Source: Hydrogenophaga intermedia
GTDB taxonomy: Bacteria > Pseudomonadota > Gammaproteobacteria > Burkholderiales > Burkholderiaceae_C
Assembly (NCBI RefSeq): GCF_023715105.1
Contig: NZ_JAMBNO010000016.1
Location: 1-64,000 of the forward strand
Direction: 5' to 3'
Length of the DNA: 64,000 bases
The translations under genes and the position numbers were made by a program. Shown here one piece after another: positions 27,471 through 36,314 of the stretch. The first letter of the stretch is position 1, and each line of letters starts with the position of its first letter. Under the pieces are notes generated by a model. The model was not told the DNA's origin, made no database searches, and saw only the letters and a list, made by a program, of their open reading frames with translations.

Positions 27471-29048
27471 ATGACGACACAGACGACCTTCCCGCTCCCC
27501 GTCACCCTGCCCGCGTGGCAGCACCTGGTCGCGCTGGCGGCCGAGGAACAGGTTTCGCTGCGCGACCGGCTGGCCGAACCCGAGCGCGCGCAGCGCCTCA
27601 CGTGGTCAAGCTGCGGCATCACACTCGACGCCAGCCGCCAGGGCATCGGTACCGAGATCGAACACGCCCTGCTCGAGCTGGCCGCGCAGAGCGACGTGGC
27701 CGGCCAGCGCGAGGCCATGTTCCGCGGCGACCCGATCAACACCACCGAAGGCCGCCCGGTGCTGCACGTGGCCCTGCGCGGGGACGCCGCCGGCGGCCCC
27801 TGGGGCAGCGACGTGCAGGCGCTGGTGCACCGCGAGCTCGACCGCGTCTGCCGCTTCGCCGACGAGGTGCGCGGCGGCATCGTGCGCGGCCACAGCGGCG
27901 AGGCTTTCACCGACGTGGTCAACATCGGCATCGGTGGCTCCGACCTCGGCCCGCGCATGGCCGCCGATGCGCTGGCCCACCTGGCCAGCCCCACACTGCG
28001 CGTGCACTACGTCTCCAACCCCGACGCATGGGCACTGTGGAGCGTGCTGCGAGGACTCGACGCGAAGCGCACGCTGGTGGTCGTCTCGAGCAAAACCTTC
28101 ACCACCCAGGAAACCCTGACCAACGCAGCAAGCGCGCAACGCTGGCTCACGGACCAGGGCGTGCCGGCCGACGCGATTTCGCAGCACCTGGTCGCCATCA
28201 CCGCCTCGCCTGCGAAGTCGGCCGGGATGGGCTACGACCCGCAACGCACCTTCCTGTTCTGGGACTGGGTGGGCGGGCGCTACTCGCTGTGGTCTGCGCT
28301 GGGGCTGCCGCTGGCGCTGGGCATCGGCTCGGCGGCCTTTCGCGAACTGCTCGCTGGCGGCCGCGCCATGGACGAGCACTTCCGCCACGCCCCGATGGCG
28401 GAGAACCTGCCGGTGCGCCTGGCGCTGCACGGCATCTGGAACCGCAGCTTCCTGCAACGGCCCACGCAACTGATGGTGAGCTACGCCTCACGGCTGGTGC
28501 GCTTCGTACCGTTCGTGCAGCAGATGGACATGGAATCCAACGGCAAGGGCGTACACATCGACGGCCACGAGGCCACGGTGGAAACCGGCCCCATCGTCTG
28601 GGGTGGCCTGGGCATCGACGGCCAGCACGCCTACTTCCAACTGGTGCACCAGGGCCGCCACGCCATCCCGGTCGATTTCATCGGCCTGCAGACCGAAGAC
28701 ACCCCGCTGCCCCTGGCGGCCACGCACCACGCGGTGGTGAACCTGAACCTGCGTGCACAGGCACAGGCCATGGCGCTCGGCCGTACCCCCGCCGAGACCG
28801 AAGCGCTGCTGCTCGCCGAAGGCGCCGACGCCGCCACCGCGCGTGCCATGGCACCGCACCGCAGCTTCCCCGGCAACATCCCGAGCCACATCCTCTGGCT
28901 CGACCGGCTCGATCCCGAGCGCCTGGGCGCATTGATCGCGCTGCACGAGCACAAGGTGTTCACCCAGGCGGCCATCTGGCGCATCAACGCTTTCGACCAA
29001 TGGGGTGTCGAACTGGGGAAGACGATGGCCAAAGCCATGGAGCGTTAG
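27471..29048 (+). CDS. pgi: Glucose-6-phosphate isomerase
   Basis: This 525-residue cytosolic sugar isomerase interconverts glucose 6-phosphate and fructose 6-phosphate. Signatures are VNIGIGGSDLGPRMA, VVSSKTFTTQETLTNA, WVGGRYSLWSALGLPLALGI (PGI signature 1), QMDMESNGKGVHIDG and WGVELGKTMAKAM at the C terminus (signature 2). Its place at the end of the ED operon suggests that fructose 6-phosphate made by gluconeogenesis is recycled into the ED pathway. Confidence 0.97.
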   Translation: MTTQTTFPLPVTLPAWQHLVALAAEEQVSLRDRLAEPERAQRLTWSSCGITLDASRQGIGTEIEHALLELAAQSDVAGQREAMFRGDPINTTEGRPVLHVALRGDAAGGPWGSDVQALVHRELDRVCRFADEVRGGIVRGHSGEAFTDVVNIGIGGSDLGPRMAADALAHLASPTLRVHYVSNPDAWALWSVLRGLDAKRTLVVVSSKTFTTQETLTNAASAQRWLTDQGVPADAISQHLVAITASPAKSAGMGYDPQRTFLFWDWVGGRYSLWSALGLPLALGIGSAAFRELLAGGRAMDEHFRHAPMAENLPVRLALHGIWNRSFLQRPTQLMVSYASRLVRFVPFVQQMDMESNGKGVHIDGHEATVETGPIVWGGLGIDGQHAYFQLVHQGRHAIPVDFIGLQTEDTPLPLAATHHAVVNLNLRAQAQAMALGRTPAETEALLLAEGADAATARAMAPHRSFPGNIPSHILWLDRLDPERLGALIALHEHKVFTQAAIWRINAFDQWGVELGKTMAKAMER

Positions 29049-29145
29049 CGCACCAACACAGGGACAATCGCGCCCACAGTCGGTGCATCATTGCCCCTTT
29101 TCAGGGTATGTCAGGATGACCGCCGCGACCCGCGAATCGACAATG

Positions 29146-29153
29146 TGTATACA
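29146..29153. promoter_or_regulatory. TGTATACA palindrome upstream of NMT1-type ABC operon
   Basis: This 8-bp perfect palindrome lies in the 234-bp gap between pgi and the binding-protein gene, 130 bp before its start. Similar cores are bound by many GntR/FCD regulators. The remaining gap holds no gene, and I do not see in it the leader element found upstream of the second binding protein. Confidence 0.3.
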
Positions 29154-29282
29154 GATTTCGTGTGCAACTGTCGGCCCACGGGCACACCGCGTCGCGCCTC
29201 TGGCACCGATGTTGCTATCCATGTGCATGCCGCGCAGACGGCACGTTCCGCCGACGACCCCTTGCCCAGCCTTGGAGAAACC

Positions 29283-30317
29283 ATGAACAAACGCCGATTC
29301 CTGCAGACCACCGCCGCCCTGGCCGCAGCCACCGCCTTCATGGGCACCGCGCACGCCCAGACCGCCATCAAGTTCCAGCTCGACTGGCGCTTCGAGGGCC
29401 CCGCCGCCCTGTTCCTGCAGTCCGCCGCCAAGGGCTACTACAAGCAGGCCGGGCTCGACGTGACCATCGACGCCGGCAACGGCTCGGGTGGCACCGTCAC
29501 GCGCGTGGCATCGGGTACCTACGACATGGGCTTTGCCGATCTGGCCGCGCTGATGGAGTTCCATGCCAACAACCCCGACGCGCCGAACAAGCCGGTGGCG
29601 GTGATGATGGGCTACAACAACACGCCGGCCGCGGTGCTCGCGCTCAAGAAGAGCGGCATCACCAAGCCCGCCGACCTGGAAGGCAAGAAACTCGGCGCGC
29701 CCGTGTTCGACGCCGGTCGCAAGGGCTTCCCGATCTTCCAGAAGGCCAACGGCATCAACAACGTGAGCTGGACCTCGATGGACCCGCCGCTGCGCGAGAC
29801 CATGCTGGTGCGCGGCGACATCGACGCCATCACCGGCTTCTCGTTCACCTCGCTGCTCAACCTCGAGGCGCGCGGCGTCAAGCCCGAGGACGTGGTCATC
29901 CTCCCCTACGCCGACCACGGCGTGAAGCTCTACGGCAACGTCATCATCGCCTCGCCCAAGCTGATCGCCGAGAACCCGGCCGCGGTGAAAGCCTTCCTGA
30001 GCGCCTTCGCCAAGGGCGCCAAGGAAGTGATGGCCAACCCGGCCGCCGCCATCGAGACGGTGAAAGCACGCGACGGCATCATCAACGTGCCGCTGGAAAC
30101 CCGCCGCCTCCAACTCGCCATTGACGCCGTGGTGGCCAGCCCCGACGCGCGCAAGGAAGGTTTCGGTCAGATCGTGCCGGGCCGCCTGGCGCTGATGGCC
30201 TCGCAGGTGTCGGACGCCTACGGCACCAAGACGCGTGTCGATCCGGCCAAGATCTGGAACGGCTCCATGCTGCCCAGCAAGGCCGAGCTCGACATCCTGC
30301 CGCCGGCCAAGAAGTAA
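29283..30317 (+). CDS. ABC transporter substrate-binding protein, NMT1/THI5-like
   Basis: This 344-residue periplasmic protein has a Sec signal peptide (MNKRRFLQTTAALAAATAFM, cleavage after AHA-Q). The mature part begins IKFQLDWRFEGPAALFLQSA, typical of NMT1/THI5-like binding proteins that carry pyrimidines, riboflavin, purines and similar heterocycles. GYYKQAGLDVTIDAGNGSGG is the second family block. A terminator-like hairpin 18 bp after its stop would make it more abundant than the ATPase and permease that follow. The neighbouring deaminases and a paralogue behind a xanthine-type riboswitch suggest a purine ligand; this is inference. Confidence 0.9.
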   Translation: MNKRRFLQTTAALAAATAFMGTAHAQTAIKFQLDWRFEGPAALFLQSAAKGYYKQAGLDVTIDAGNGSGGTVTRVASGTYDMGFADLAALMEFHANNPDAPNKPVAVMMGYNNTPAAVLALKKSGITKPADLEGKKLGAPVFDAGRKGFPIFQKANGINNVSWTSMDPPLRETMLVRGDIDAITGFSFTSLLNLEARGVKPEDVVILPYADHGVKLYGNVIIASPKLIAENPAAVKAFLSAFAKGAKEVMANPAAAIETVKARDGIINVPLETRRLQLAIDAVVASPDARKEGFGQIVPGRLALMASQVSDAYGTKTRVDPAKIWNGSMLPSKAELDILPPAKK

Positions 30318-30335
30318 TCGCCGCGGCATCGACCG

Positions 30336-30369
30336 AGGTCAGCCCCCACCGGGTGGCTGGCCTTTTTTT
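30336..30369 (+). terminator. Intrinsic terminator/attenuator between binding protein and ATPase genes
   Basis: AGGTCAGCC (30336-30344) pairs with GGCTGGCCT (30355-30363), with one G-T pair, and the hairpin ends in a run of seven T. Located inside the operon, it should let only part of the transcripts reach the ATPase and permease. Confidence 0.75.
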
Positions 30370-30382
30370 CGGGAGCAGCTCC

Positions 30383-31210
<828 letters not shown>

Positions 31211-31221
31211 GCGAGCCCGTC

Positions 31222-31995
31222 ATGAACGCCAAACGACGCAAGAACATCGAGCGCTTCTCGCCCCTGCTGCTGTTGATCGCCATCGTCGTGATCTGGGAAG
31301 TCATCACCAGCGGGTTCGGTGTGTCCGAGTTCATCTTCCCCAGCCCCTCGCGGATCTGGGAGCAGACGCTGGAGCACAAGGTCACCATCCTCGGCCACGC
31401 CTGGCGCACCTACTGGGTCACCATGGCCGGCTTCGGCATTGCCATCGTGGTGGGTGTGCTGCTGGGTTTTCTCATCGGCAGCTCGCGTCTGGCCTATGCC
31501 GCGGTCTACCCGCTCATGACGGCCTTCAACGCGTTGCCCAAGGCGGCCTTCGTGCCCATCCTGGTGGTGTGGTTCGGCATCGGCGCCGGCCCGGCCATCC
31601 TCACGGCCTTCCTGATCAGCTTCTTCCCGATCATGGTGAACATCGCCACCGGGCTTGCCACGCTCGAACCCGAGCTGGAGGACGTGCTGCGCGTGCTCGG
31701 CGCCCGGCGCTGGGACGTGCTCACCAAGGTCGGCCTGCCGCGCTCCATGCCCTACTTCTTCGGCTCGCTCAAGGTCGCCATCACGCTGGCCTTCGTGGGC
31801 ACCACGGTGTCCGAGATGACCGCGGCCAACGAGGGCATCGGCTACCTGCTGATCTCCGCCGGTTCGTCGATGCAGATGGGTCTGGCCTTCAGCGGCCTGC
31901 TGGTGGTGGGCGTGATGGCCATGGCGATGTACGAGCTGTTCAGCTTCGTGGAGAAGCACACCACCGCCTGGGCTCATCGCGGGACGCAGAGTTGA
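31222..31995 (+). CDS. ABC transporter permease (SsuC/TauC-like)
   Basis: This 257-residue inner-membrane protein has six hydrophobic helices. The cytoplasmic EAA loop lies in EDVLRVLGARRWDVLTKVGL with the conserved A-R-R-x2-x3-G pattern. It forms the channel for the preceding ATPase and binding protein. An in-frame GTG at 31207, overlapping the ATPase stop, is an alternative start that adds five residues. Its stop overlaps the deaminase TTG start. Confidence 0.92.
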   Translation: MNAKRRKNIERFSPLLLLIAIVVIWEVITSGFGVSEFIFPSPSRIWEQTLEHKVTILGHAWRTYWVTMAGFGIAIVVGVLLGFLIGSSRLAYAAVYPLMTAFNALPKAAFVPILVVWFGIGAGPAILTAFLISFFPIMVNIATGLATLEPELEDVLRVLGARRWDVLTKVGLPRSMPYFFGSLKVAITLAFVGTTVSEMTAANEGIGYLLISAGSSMQMGLAFSGLLVVGVMAMAMYELFSFVEKHTTAWAHRGTQS

Positions 31996-32468
31996 CCCTG
32001 GAGCAGATCGCACGGCACCTGCGCCACGCCAATGCCGTGGCGCGCCGTGCCGCCGGCATGGGACGTCATCCCTTCGGCGCGCTGCTGGTGGCGCCCGATG
32101 GCGAGACGGTGCTGGCCGAGCAGGGCAACATCGACACGGTGAACCACGCCGAGTCCACGCTGGCCCGCCACGCAGCCGGTACCTACCCCGGCGCCTACCT
32201 GCGCGAGTGCACGCTGGTGACCACCTTCGAGCCCTGTGCGATGTGCGCCGGCACCATCTACTGGGCCGGCATCGGGCGGGTGGTGTACGGCGCGAGCGAA
32301 GAAGCGCTGCTCGCGCTCACCGGCTCACACGAAGAAAACCCCACGCTGTCGCTGCCCTGCCGCGAGGTGTTTGCGCGCGGGCAGAGAAGTGTCGAGGTGA
32401 TCGGCCCCGTGCCGCCACTGGAAGGCGAGATGGTGGAAACCCACAAGGGCTTCTGGGCCACCCGCTGA
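31992..32468 (+). CDS. CDA-fold nucleoside/guanine-type deaminase (first copy)
   Basis: This 158-residue zinc deaminase of the cytidine-deaminase superfamily has metal and catalytic residues in NHAEST (His, Glu) and FEPCAMCAGTIYW (two Cys), in the arrangement of guanine deaminase and TadA-like enzymes. The start is a TTG at 31992 overlapping the permease stop (TTGA), indicating coupling; no ATG is available before the conserved core. Being the last gene of an NMT1-type importer operon, it probably deaminates the imported base. Exact substrate unknown. Confidence 0.85.
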   Translation: MTLEQIARHLRHANAVARRAAGMGRHPFGALLVAPDGETVLAEQGNIDTVNHAESTLARHAAGTYPGAYLRECTLVTTFEPCAMCAGTIYWAGIGRVVYGASEEALLALTGSHEENPTLSLPCREVFARGQRSVEVIGPVPPLEGEMVETHKGFWATR

Positions 32469-32489
32469 CGCCACCGCAGGCAAGCGATC

Positions 32490-33509
32490 TCAGCGATGCA
32501 CCTCGACCTCACCTGAAGAAGCCAACATCGCCATTAACCGGCGCCGGATCAGGATGCCCGGCCGGTCCGAGTCCATCGAGTACTCCACGCCGCGGCGCCG
32601 CAGGTCCACCACCGCGTCCGGGTCGGTCGACTCGAGAATCTCCTTGTCCTCGCGCGTGATCTCGGCATCGAAGTCGATCAGCAACTGCGCCGGGCAATCT
32701 TCCTCCGTGTCGTTGCGGAACAGCCATTGGCACAGCTGGATGCGACCGTCGTCAATCGGCGTGAAGCAGTTGATGATCACGTGCCGCACGCCGCTCGGGT
32801 ACTCGATATCGAGCCGGCGCGAGAACGGCTGCATGTAGGCGTTGCGCATGTGGCGCTGGGTGATCGCGTCCTTCACACCGCTGATGCGCTGAAAGCGTTC
32901 CGGGTTGGCGGCGGCGATCACCGTCTCGGCGTAAAAACCCTGTTCGTTCTCGATCAGTTCGTACTTGCTCGGCTTTGGCTGCGCCGCCACGCCGAAGGTG
33001 GCCCGGTGCACGAAGCTGAAGTGCGAGTTGTCGAACGAGTTCTCCAGCGCACGCACCGGGCTGGTGTGCCAGACCTCGTGAAACTGGAAGATGGTGCGCC
33101 AGCCCGGTGCACCGAACTCCGGCATCGCCGGGATGTCGGCCTCGGGCTCCTCCAACGCCACCCAGGCGTAGCCGTAACGCGCCTCACATCGGTAGACCGG
33201 CGTGCCGTAATCCTTGGGAATCTCGCGATCGGCGTCGTACTGGGGAATCTCGATCACGCGGCCGTGCCGGTTGTAGACCCAGCCGTGGTAGCCGCACTGC
33301 AGGTTGCCGTTCTTGCACCAGCCCTTGCTGAGCCTGGCGGTGCGGTGGCAGCACCGGTCCTTCAAGGCGGCGGGTTCGCCGTGCTCGTCGAGAAAGAGCA
33401 CGATGTTTTCGCCCAGCAGCGTGAACGGCCTGGGGCCATCGTGCAGGTCCGTCAGCGGCATGACGGCGTGCCAGTGGCGGCGGAAGACGGCTTGTTGGGT
33501 GACGAGCAT
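32490..33509 (-). CDS. Rieske-type oxygenase, alpha subunit-like
   Basis: This 339-residue single-component-like Rieske oxygenase has a [2Fe-2S] site Cys53-Cys-His55 and Cys72-Gly-Tyr-His75 and a mononuclear iron site NSFDNSHFSFVH (Asp160, His163, His168). Its size and N terminus (FRRHWHAVMPLTDL) place it with N- and O-demethylase-type Rieske enzymes such as the NdmA/B methylxanthine demethylases or vanillate demethylase, rather than ring dihydroxylating enzymes. Its 5' leader contains a variant of a xanthine-riboswitch-like element, which hints at a purine substrate. No reductase is adjacent. Confidence 0.87.
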   Translation of the reverse strand: MLVTQQAVFRRHWHAVMPLTDLHDGPRPFTLLGENIVLFLDEHGEPAALKDRCCHRTARLSKGWCKNGNLQCGYHGWVYNRHGRVIEIPQYDADREIPKDYGTPVYRCEARYGYAWVALEEPEADIPAMPEFGAPGWRTIFQFHEVWHTSPVRALENSFDNSHFSFVHRATFGVAAQPKPSKYELIENEQGFYAETVIAAANPERFQRISGVKDAITQRHMRNAYMQPFSRRLDIEYPSGVRHVIINCFTPIDDGRIQLCQWLFRNDTEEDCPAQLLIDFDAEITREDKEILESTDPDAVVDLRRRGVEYSMDSDRPGILIRRRLMAMLASSGEVEVHR

Positions 33510-33549
33510 GGAAGCACTCCAGGGGAAATGGCTTGAACGGTTGGGCTCA

Positions 33550-33608
33550 AGAGCAATTTCCTGCTCGCCGCGCGAGGGGCCTCGGGGCGCGCTGAACGCT
33601 TCTACTCT
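33550..33608 (-). promoter_or_regulatory. NMT1-motif (xanthine) riboswitch-like leader, minus-strand copy
   Basis: Read toward the Rieske gene, the leader begins GAGTAGAAGCGTTCAGC, has a GCGC-closed hairpin, and ends GGAAATTGCTC. The two flanking conserved strings are the same as in the opposite copy. The 3' internal segment is a few bases longer than in that copy, so it may be a variant or weakened aptamer. It ends about 40 bases before the start codon, suitable for control of translation. Confidence 0.6.
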
Positions 33609-33695
33609 CTGCTTGAACTTTAGCAAAACACGGACCATCTGCATCGCACCGCAGCGGTGCAAGCAGGCTGGCACGCCTCATGCATGAAACCGCCC

Positions 33696-33748
33696 AGGAG
33701 TAGAAGCGTTCAGCGGTGCCACCCTCGCACCGCCCGGAAATTGCTCTG
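33696..33748 (+). promoter_or_regulatory. NMT1-motif (xanthine) riboswitch-like leader, plus-strand copy
   Basis: The leader reads GGAGTAGAAGCGTTCAGC, then stem GGTGC (33715-33719), a 7-base loop, GCACC (33727-33731), then GCCCGGAAATTGCTCT. Conserved internal-loop strings on both sides of a variable hairpin match my recollection of the NMT1-motif RNA, the class shown to bind xanthine and uric acid. A second, perfect 9-bp hairpin (33753-33774) follows before the ribosome site, as an expression platform might. Confidence 0.78.
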
Positions 33749-33752
33749 TAGC

Positions 33753-33774
33753 CCCGGTTGCGCCCGCAACCGGG
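33753..33774 (+). promoter_or_regulatory. 9-bp hairpin downstream of riboswitch-like element
   Basis: CCCGGTTGC pairs perfectly with GCAACCGGG around a GCCC loop. No U-run follows, so it is not a terminator by itself. It lies 4 bases beyond the aptamer-like element and 28 bases before the start codon. Confidence 0.6.
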
Positions 33775-33802
33775 ATGCCCACAGCCTTGCCGGAGATCTG
33801 CC

Positions 33803-34828
33803 ATGCAGCGCCGCCGCTTCCTCGTCCAGTCGCTCGCCGCCACCGCCGCCCTTGCCGCCCCCACCGTGCGGGCCCAGAGCCGGACCGTTCCCATCAAGTT
33901 CACACTCGACTTCCGCATCACCGGCCAGACCGCACCATTCTTCCTCGCGCAGCAACGCGGGTACTACGCGGCCGAGGGCCTGGATGTGTCGATCGACGTC
34001 GGTGCGGGCTCGGTCGCCTCGATCACGCGCATCGTCAGCGGTGCCTACCAGATGGGCCTGGGCGACATCAGTTCGTTGATCGAATTCCAGGCCGCCAACG
34101 GTGGGACGCCTGCGGTGCAGGCCGTGTACCAGTACTACAACCGCGCACCGTTCGCCATCATCGGCCGCAAGGACCGCGGCGTCACCGGCGACTTCAAGAG
34201 CCTGCAGGGCAAGAAGGTGGCAGCCGCTGCGGTGGAGTCAACCCGCCGCGCCTGGCCCATGGTGGCGCGCAAGCTGCGCGTGGGCGACGACCTCTTCCAG
34301 TGGACGACCACCGACTTCTCGCAGCGCGACAACGTGATGGTGCGCGGTGACGTGGACGCCGCCACCTACTTCCACGATTCGGCCGTCTCGCTGTTCGCGC
34401 GCATGAAGCTCGACGAGCTGTCCGTGCTCAAGTACACCGACGCCGGCGTGAACCTCTACGGCAACGCGATCCTCGCGGGCAACGCGCTCATCACGCAGAA
34501 CCCCGGGGCTGTGGCTGGCTTCCTGCGCGCCACCAACCGCGCGATCCAGGAATCCTTTGCCGACCCGGCCGCTGCCGTGGCCGCCGCCAAGGCGCGCGAG
34601 CCCATCCTCAACGAAGCGATGGAACTGGAGCGCTGGCGCATCACACGCGAATACGTGGCCGCGCCCGACACGCGCAGCCACGGCCTGGGCGACGTGCTCA
34701 AGCGCACGCTGGAGCAGCAGGTCGACGAGGTCAGCGAGGTCTTCAAGCTCAAGACGCGCCCAAGCGTGGAAGGCATCTTCCACCGGGGTTTCCTGCCTTC
34801 GCTGAACGAAAGAAGCCTGCGGGCATGA
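33803..34828 (+). CDS. ABC transporter substrate-binding protein, NMT1/THI5-like (second copy)
   Basis: This 341-residue periplasmic protein has a short Arg-rich signal peptide (MQRRRFLVQSLAATAALAAP), cleaved near VRA-Q. The mature part begins IKFTLDFRITGQTAPFFLAQ, homologous to the first binding protein. It lacks its own ATPase and permease and so may share those at 30.4-32.0 kb. The riboswitch-like leader suggests induction by xanthine or urate, and hence a purine ligand (inference). The stop overlaps the next deaminase start by 4 bases. Confidence 0.9.
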   Translation: MQRRRFLVQSLAATAALAAPTVRAQSRTVPIKFTLDFRITGQTAPFFLAQQRGYYAAEGLDVSIDVGAGSVASITRIVSGAYQMGLGDISSLIEFQAANGGTPAVQAVYQYYNRAPFAIIGRKDRGVTGDFKSLQGKKVAAAAVESTRRAWPMVARKLRVGDDLFQWTTTDFSQRDNVMVRGDVDAATYFHDSAVSLFARMKLDELSVLKYTDAGVNLYGNAILAGNALITQNPGAVAGFLRATNRAIQESFADPAAAVAAAKAREPILNEAMELERWRITREYVAAPDTRSHGLGDVLKRTLEQQVDEVSEVFKLKTRPSVEGIFHRGFLPSLNERSLRA

Positions 34829-35331
34829 GCACGCTGCTGCTCGATGAAGTCGTCATTGACGAGCGCGACGGCCGCTACCTGCGTCAGGCAATCGCCTGGT
34901 CGCGGGTGGCGCGCGACCGCGGCAACCGCCCCTTTGGGGCGGTGGTGATCGCCGAAGACGGCGCCGTGCTTGCCGAGGCCTGGTGCAACACCACCGAAAG
35001 CGGCGACTGCACGGGACATGCCGAGACCAACGCGGTGCGCCAGCTCGGCAACCGCTTCGCACGCGATGTGCTCGCGCGCGCCACGCTGTATTCGTCGGCC
35101 GAGCCTTGCGTGATGTGCGCGGGTGCCATCTTCTGGAGCGCGATCGGCCGCGTGGTCTACGGCATCGACGCGGTGCGCCTTCGCGAGTTCCGCGGCGAAC
35201 GCGCCGAGCAGCGCGACGCCGAACTCTCGTGCCGCGATGTGTTCGCCGCCTCACCACACGACATCGAATGTGTCGGCCCCGCGCTGATCGACGAATCCAG
35301 CGAAGCCCACCGGGGCTTCTGGAAGACCTGA
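34825..35331 (+). CDS. CDA-fold guanine-deaminase-like enzyme (second copy)
   Basis: This 168-residue zinc deaminase has the active site GHAETNAV and SAEPCVMCAGAIFWSAIGRV. The overall layout (RPFGAVVIAEDG, then HAE, then PCxxC) is that of bacterial CDA-type guanine deaminases, which turn guanine into xanthine. It is coupled by a 4-base overlap to the binding protein behind the xanthine-type riboswitch, so a guanine-to-xanthine role is attractive but unproven. The two deaminases in this locus are only distantly alike and need not share a substrate. Confidence 0.85.
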   Translation: MSTLLLDEVVIDERDGRYLRQAIAWSRVARDRGNRPFGAVVIAEDGAVLAEAWCNTTESGDCTGHAETNAVRQLGNRFARDVLARATLYSSAEPCVMCAGAIFWSAIGRVVYGIDAVRLREFRGERAEQRDAELSCRDVFAASPHDIECVGPALIDESSEAHRGFWKT

Positions 35332-35371
35332 GCGCGCCGGGGCATGCCCGGCGCCCCTCTACACTCGCCGC

Positions 35372-36202
35372 ATGCCCTGGCACGCCTCCCTCGACCTGAC
35401 CTACCAACGCGCCGACGGGCGTACCACGCTGCAGCATCGCCACAGCGGGCCACTTCGCATTCTCAAGAGTCTGTACCCCGAGGGCGATGCGGTCTGCCAC
35501 AACGTGATCGTGCATCCACCGGGCGGCCTGGTGGGGGGCGATGCGCTGGACATTTCGGTGCGCGTGGATGGTGGCGCGCACGGGCTGCTTTCCACACCCG
35601 GTGCCACGCGCTTCTACCGCAGCGACGGCGCCGACGCCGCGCAGCGCGTGCAGCTGGAACTGGCGGCGGAGGCACGCCTGGAATGGCTGCCGCTGGAAAC
35701 CATTGCCTACCCCGACTGCGTGGCGCGCAACGAGCTGACCATGGAGATCGAACCCGGTGCCGAATGCCTGGGCTGGGACGTGTGCGCGCTCGGCCTGCCC
35801 GCCGCGGGGGAGCCCTTCACTCGCGGCGTGCTGCATCAGCAGGTGCAATGGCCCGGCGTGTGGCTCGAGCGCGCGCGCATCGACGCCAACGACGCCCGAT
35901 TGCTCGACGGCCCGGTGGGCCTGGCAGGCCAGCGCGCGCTGGGTACGCTGTGGCTGGCCAGCGGAACGGCGCGCGAACTCGCCGCGCGCGAGGCCTTGCT
36001 CGACGCCGCGCGCGAGGTGCTGGCCGACGCCGACCCCACGGTGTGGGCGGGCGCCACCAGCCCCGATGCCCGGCTGATCGTGCTGCGCGCGCTGGCGCCA
36101 CAGGTGGAGCCGTTGATGGCCGTGTTCCAGCGCGCCTGGGCCCGGTTGCGTGCCCTGGCCTGGGGCCTGAACACCCCTGCGCCGCGCATCTGGCGCGTCT
36201 GA
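35372..36202 (+). CDS. ureD: Urease accessory protein UreD
   Basis: This 276-residue chaperone holds apo-urease for nickel insertion together with UreF and UreG. Family blocks are RTTLQHRHSGPLRILKSLYP, VCHNVIVHPPGGLVGGDALD, TPGATRFYRS and EWLPLETIAYPDCVA. It follows the purine-linked deaminase by 40 bp on the same strand. Unusually, it lies 24 kb away from ureABCEF, although in related genomes it normally stands directly before ureA. Confidence 0.95.
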   Translation: MPWHASLDLTYQRADGRTTLQHRHSGPLRILKSLYPEGDAVCHNVIVHPPGGLVGGDALDISVRVDGGAHGLLSTPGATRFYRSDGADAAQRVQLELAAEARLEWLPLETIAYPDCVARNELTMEIEPGAECLGWDVCALGLPAAGEPFTRGVLHQQVQWPGVWLERARIDANDARLLDGPVGLAGQRALGTLWLASGTARELAAREALLDAAREVLADADPTVWAGATSPDARLIVLRALAPQVEPLMAVFQRAWARLRALAWGLNTPAPRIWRV

Positions 36203-36314
36203 ACGAACACCCCGCGCGGCGGAACTGACCTGTCAACACCCGCCTTTTCCCGGCACCGCCCCACAACGTCCCGCCCAGAATCGGTGCGCGGCCCATCCGG
36301 GTCCAGGTTTCCCC

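Noticed and set aside
33550..33748. Interpretation as a guanidine-type (ykkC) riboswitch or as simple terminators
   Set aside because: The ykkC conserved strings are missing and there is no T-run; the flanking conserved strings fit the NMT1-motif class better.
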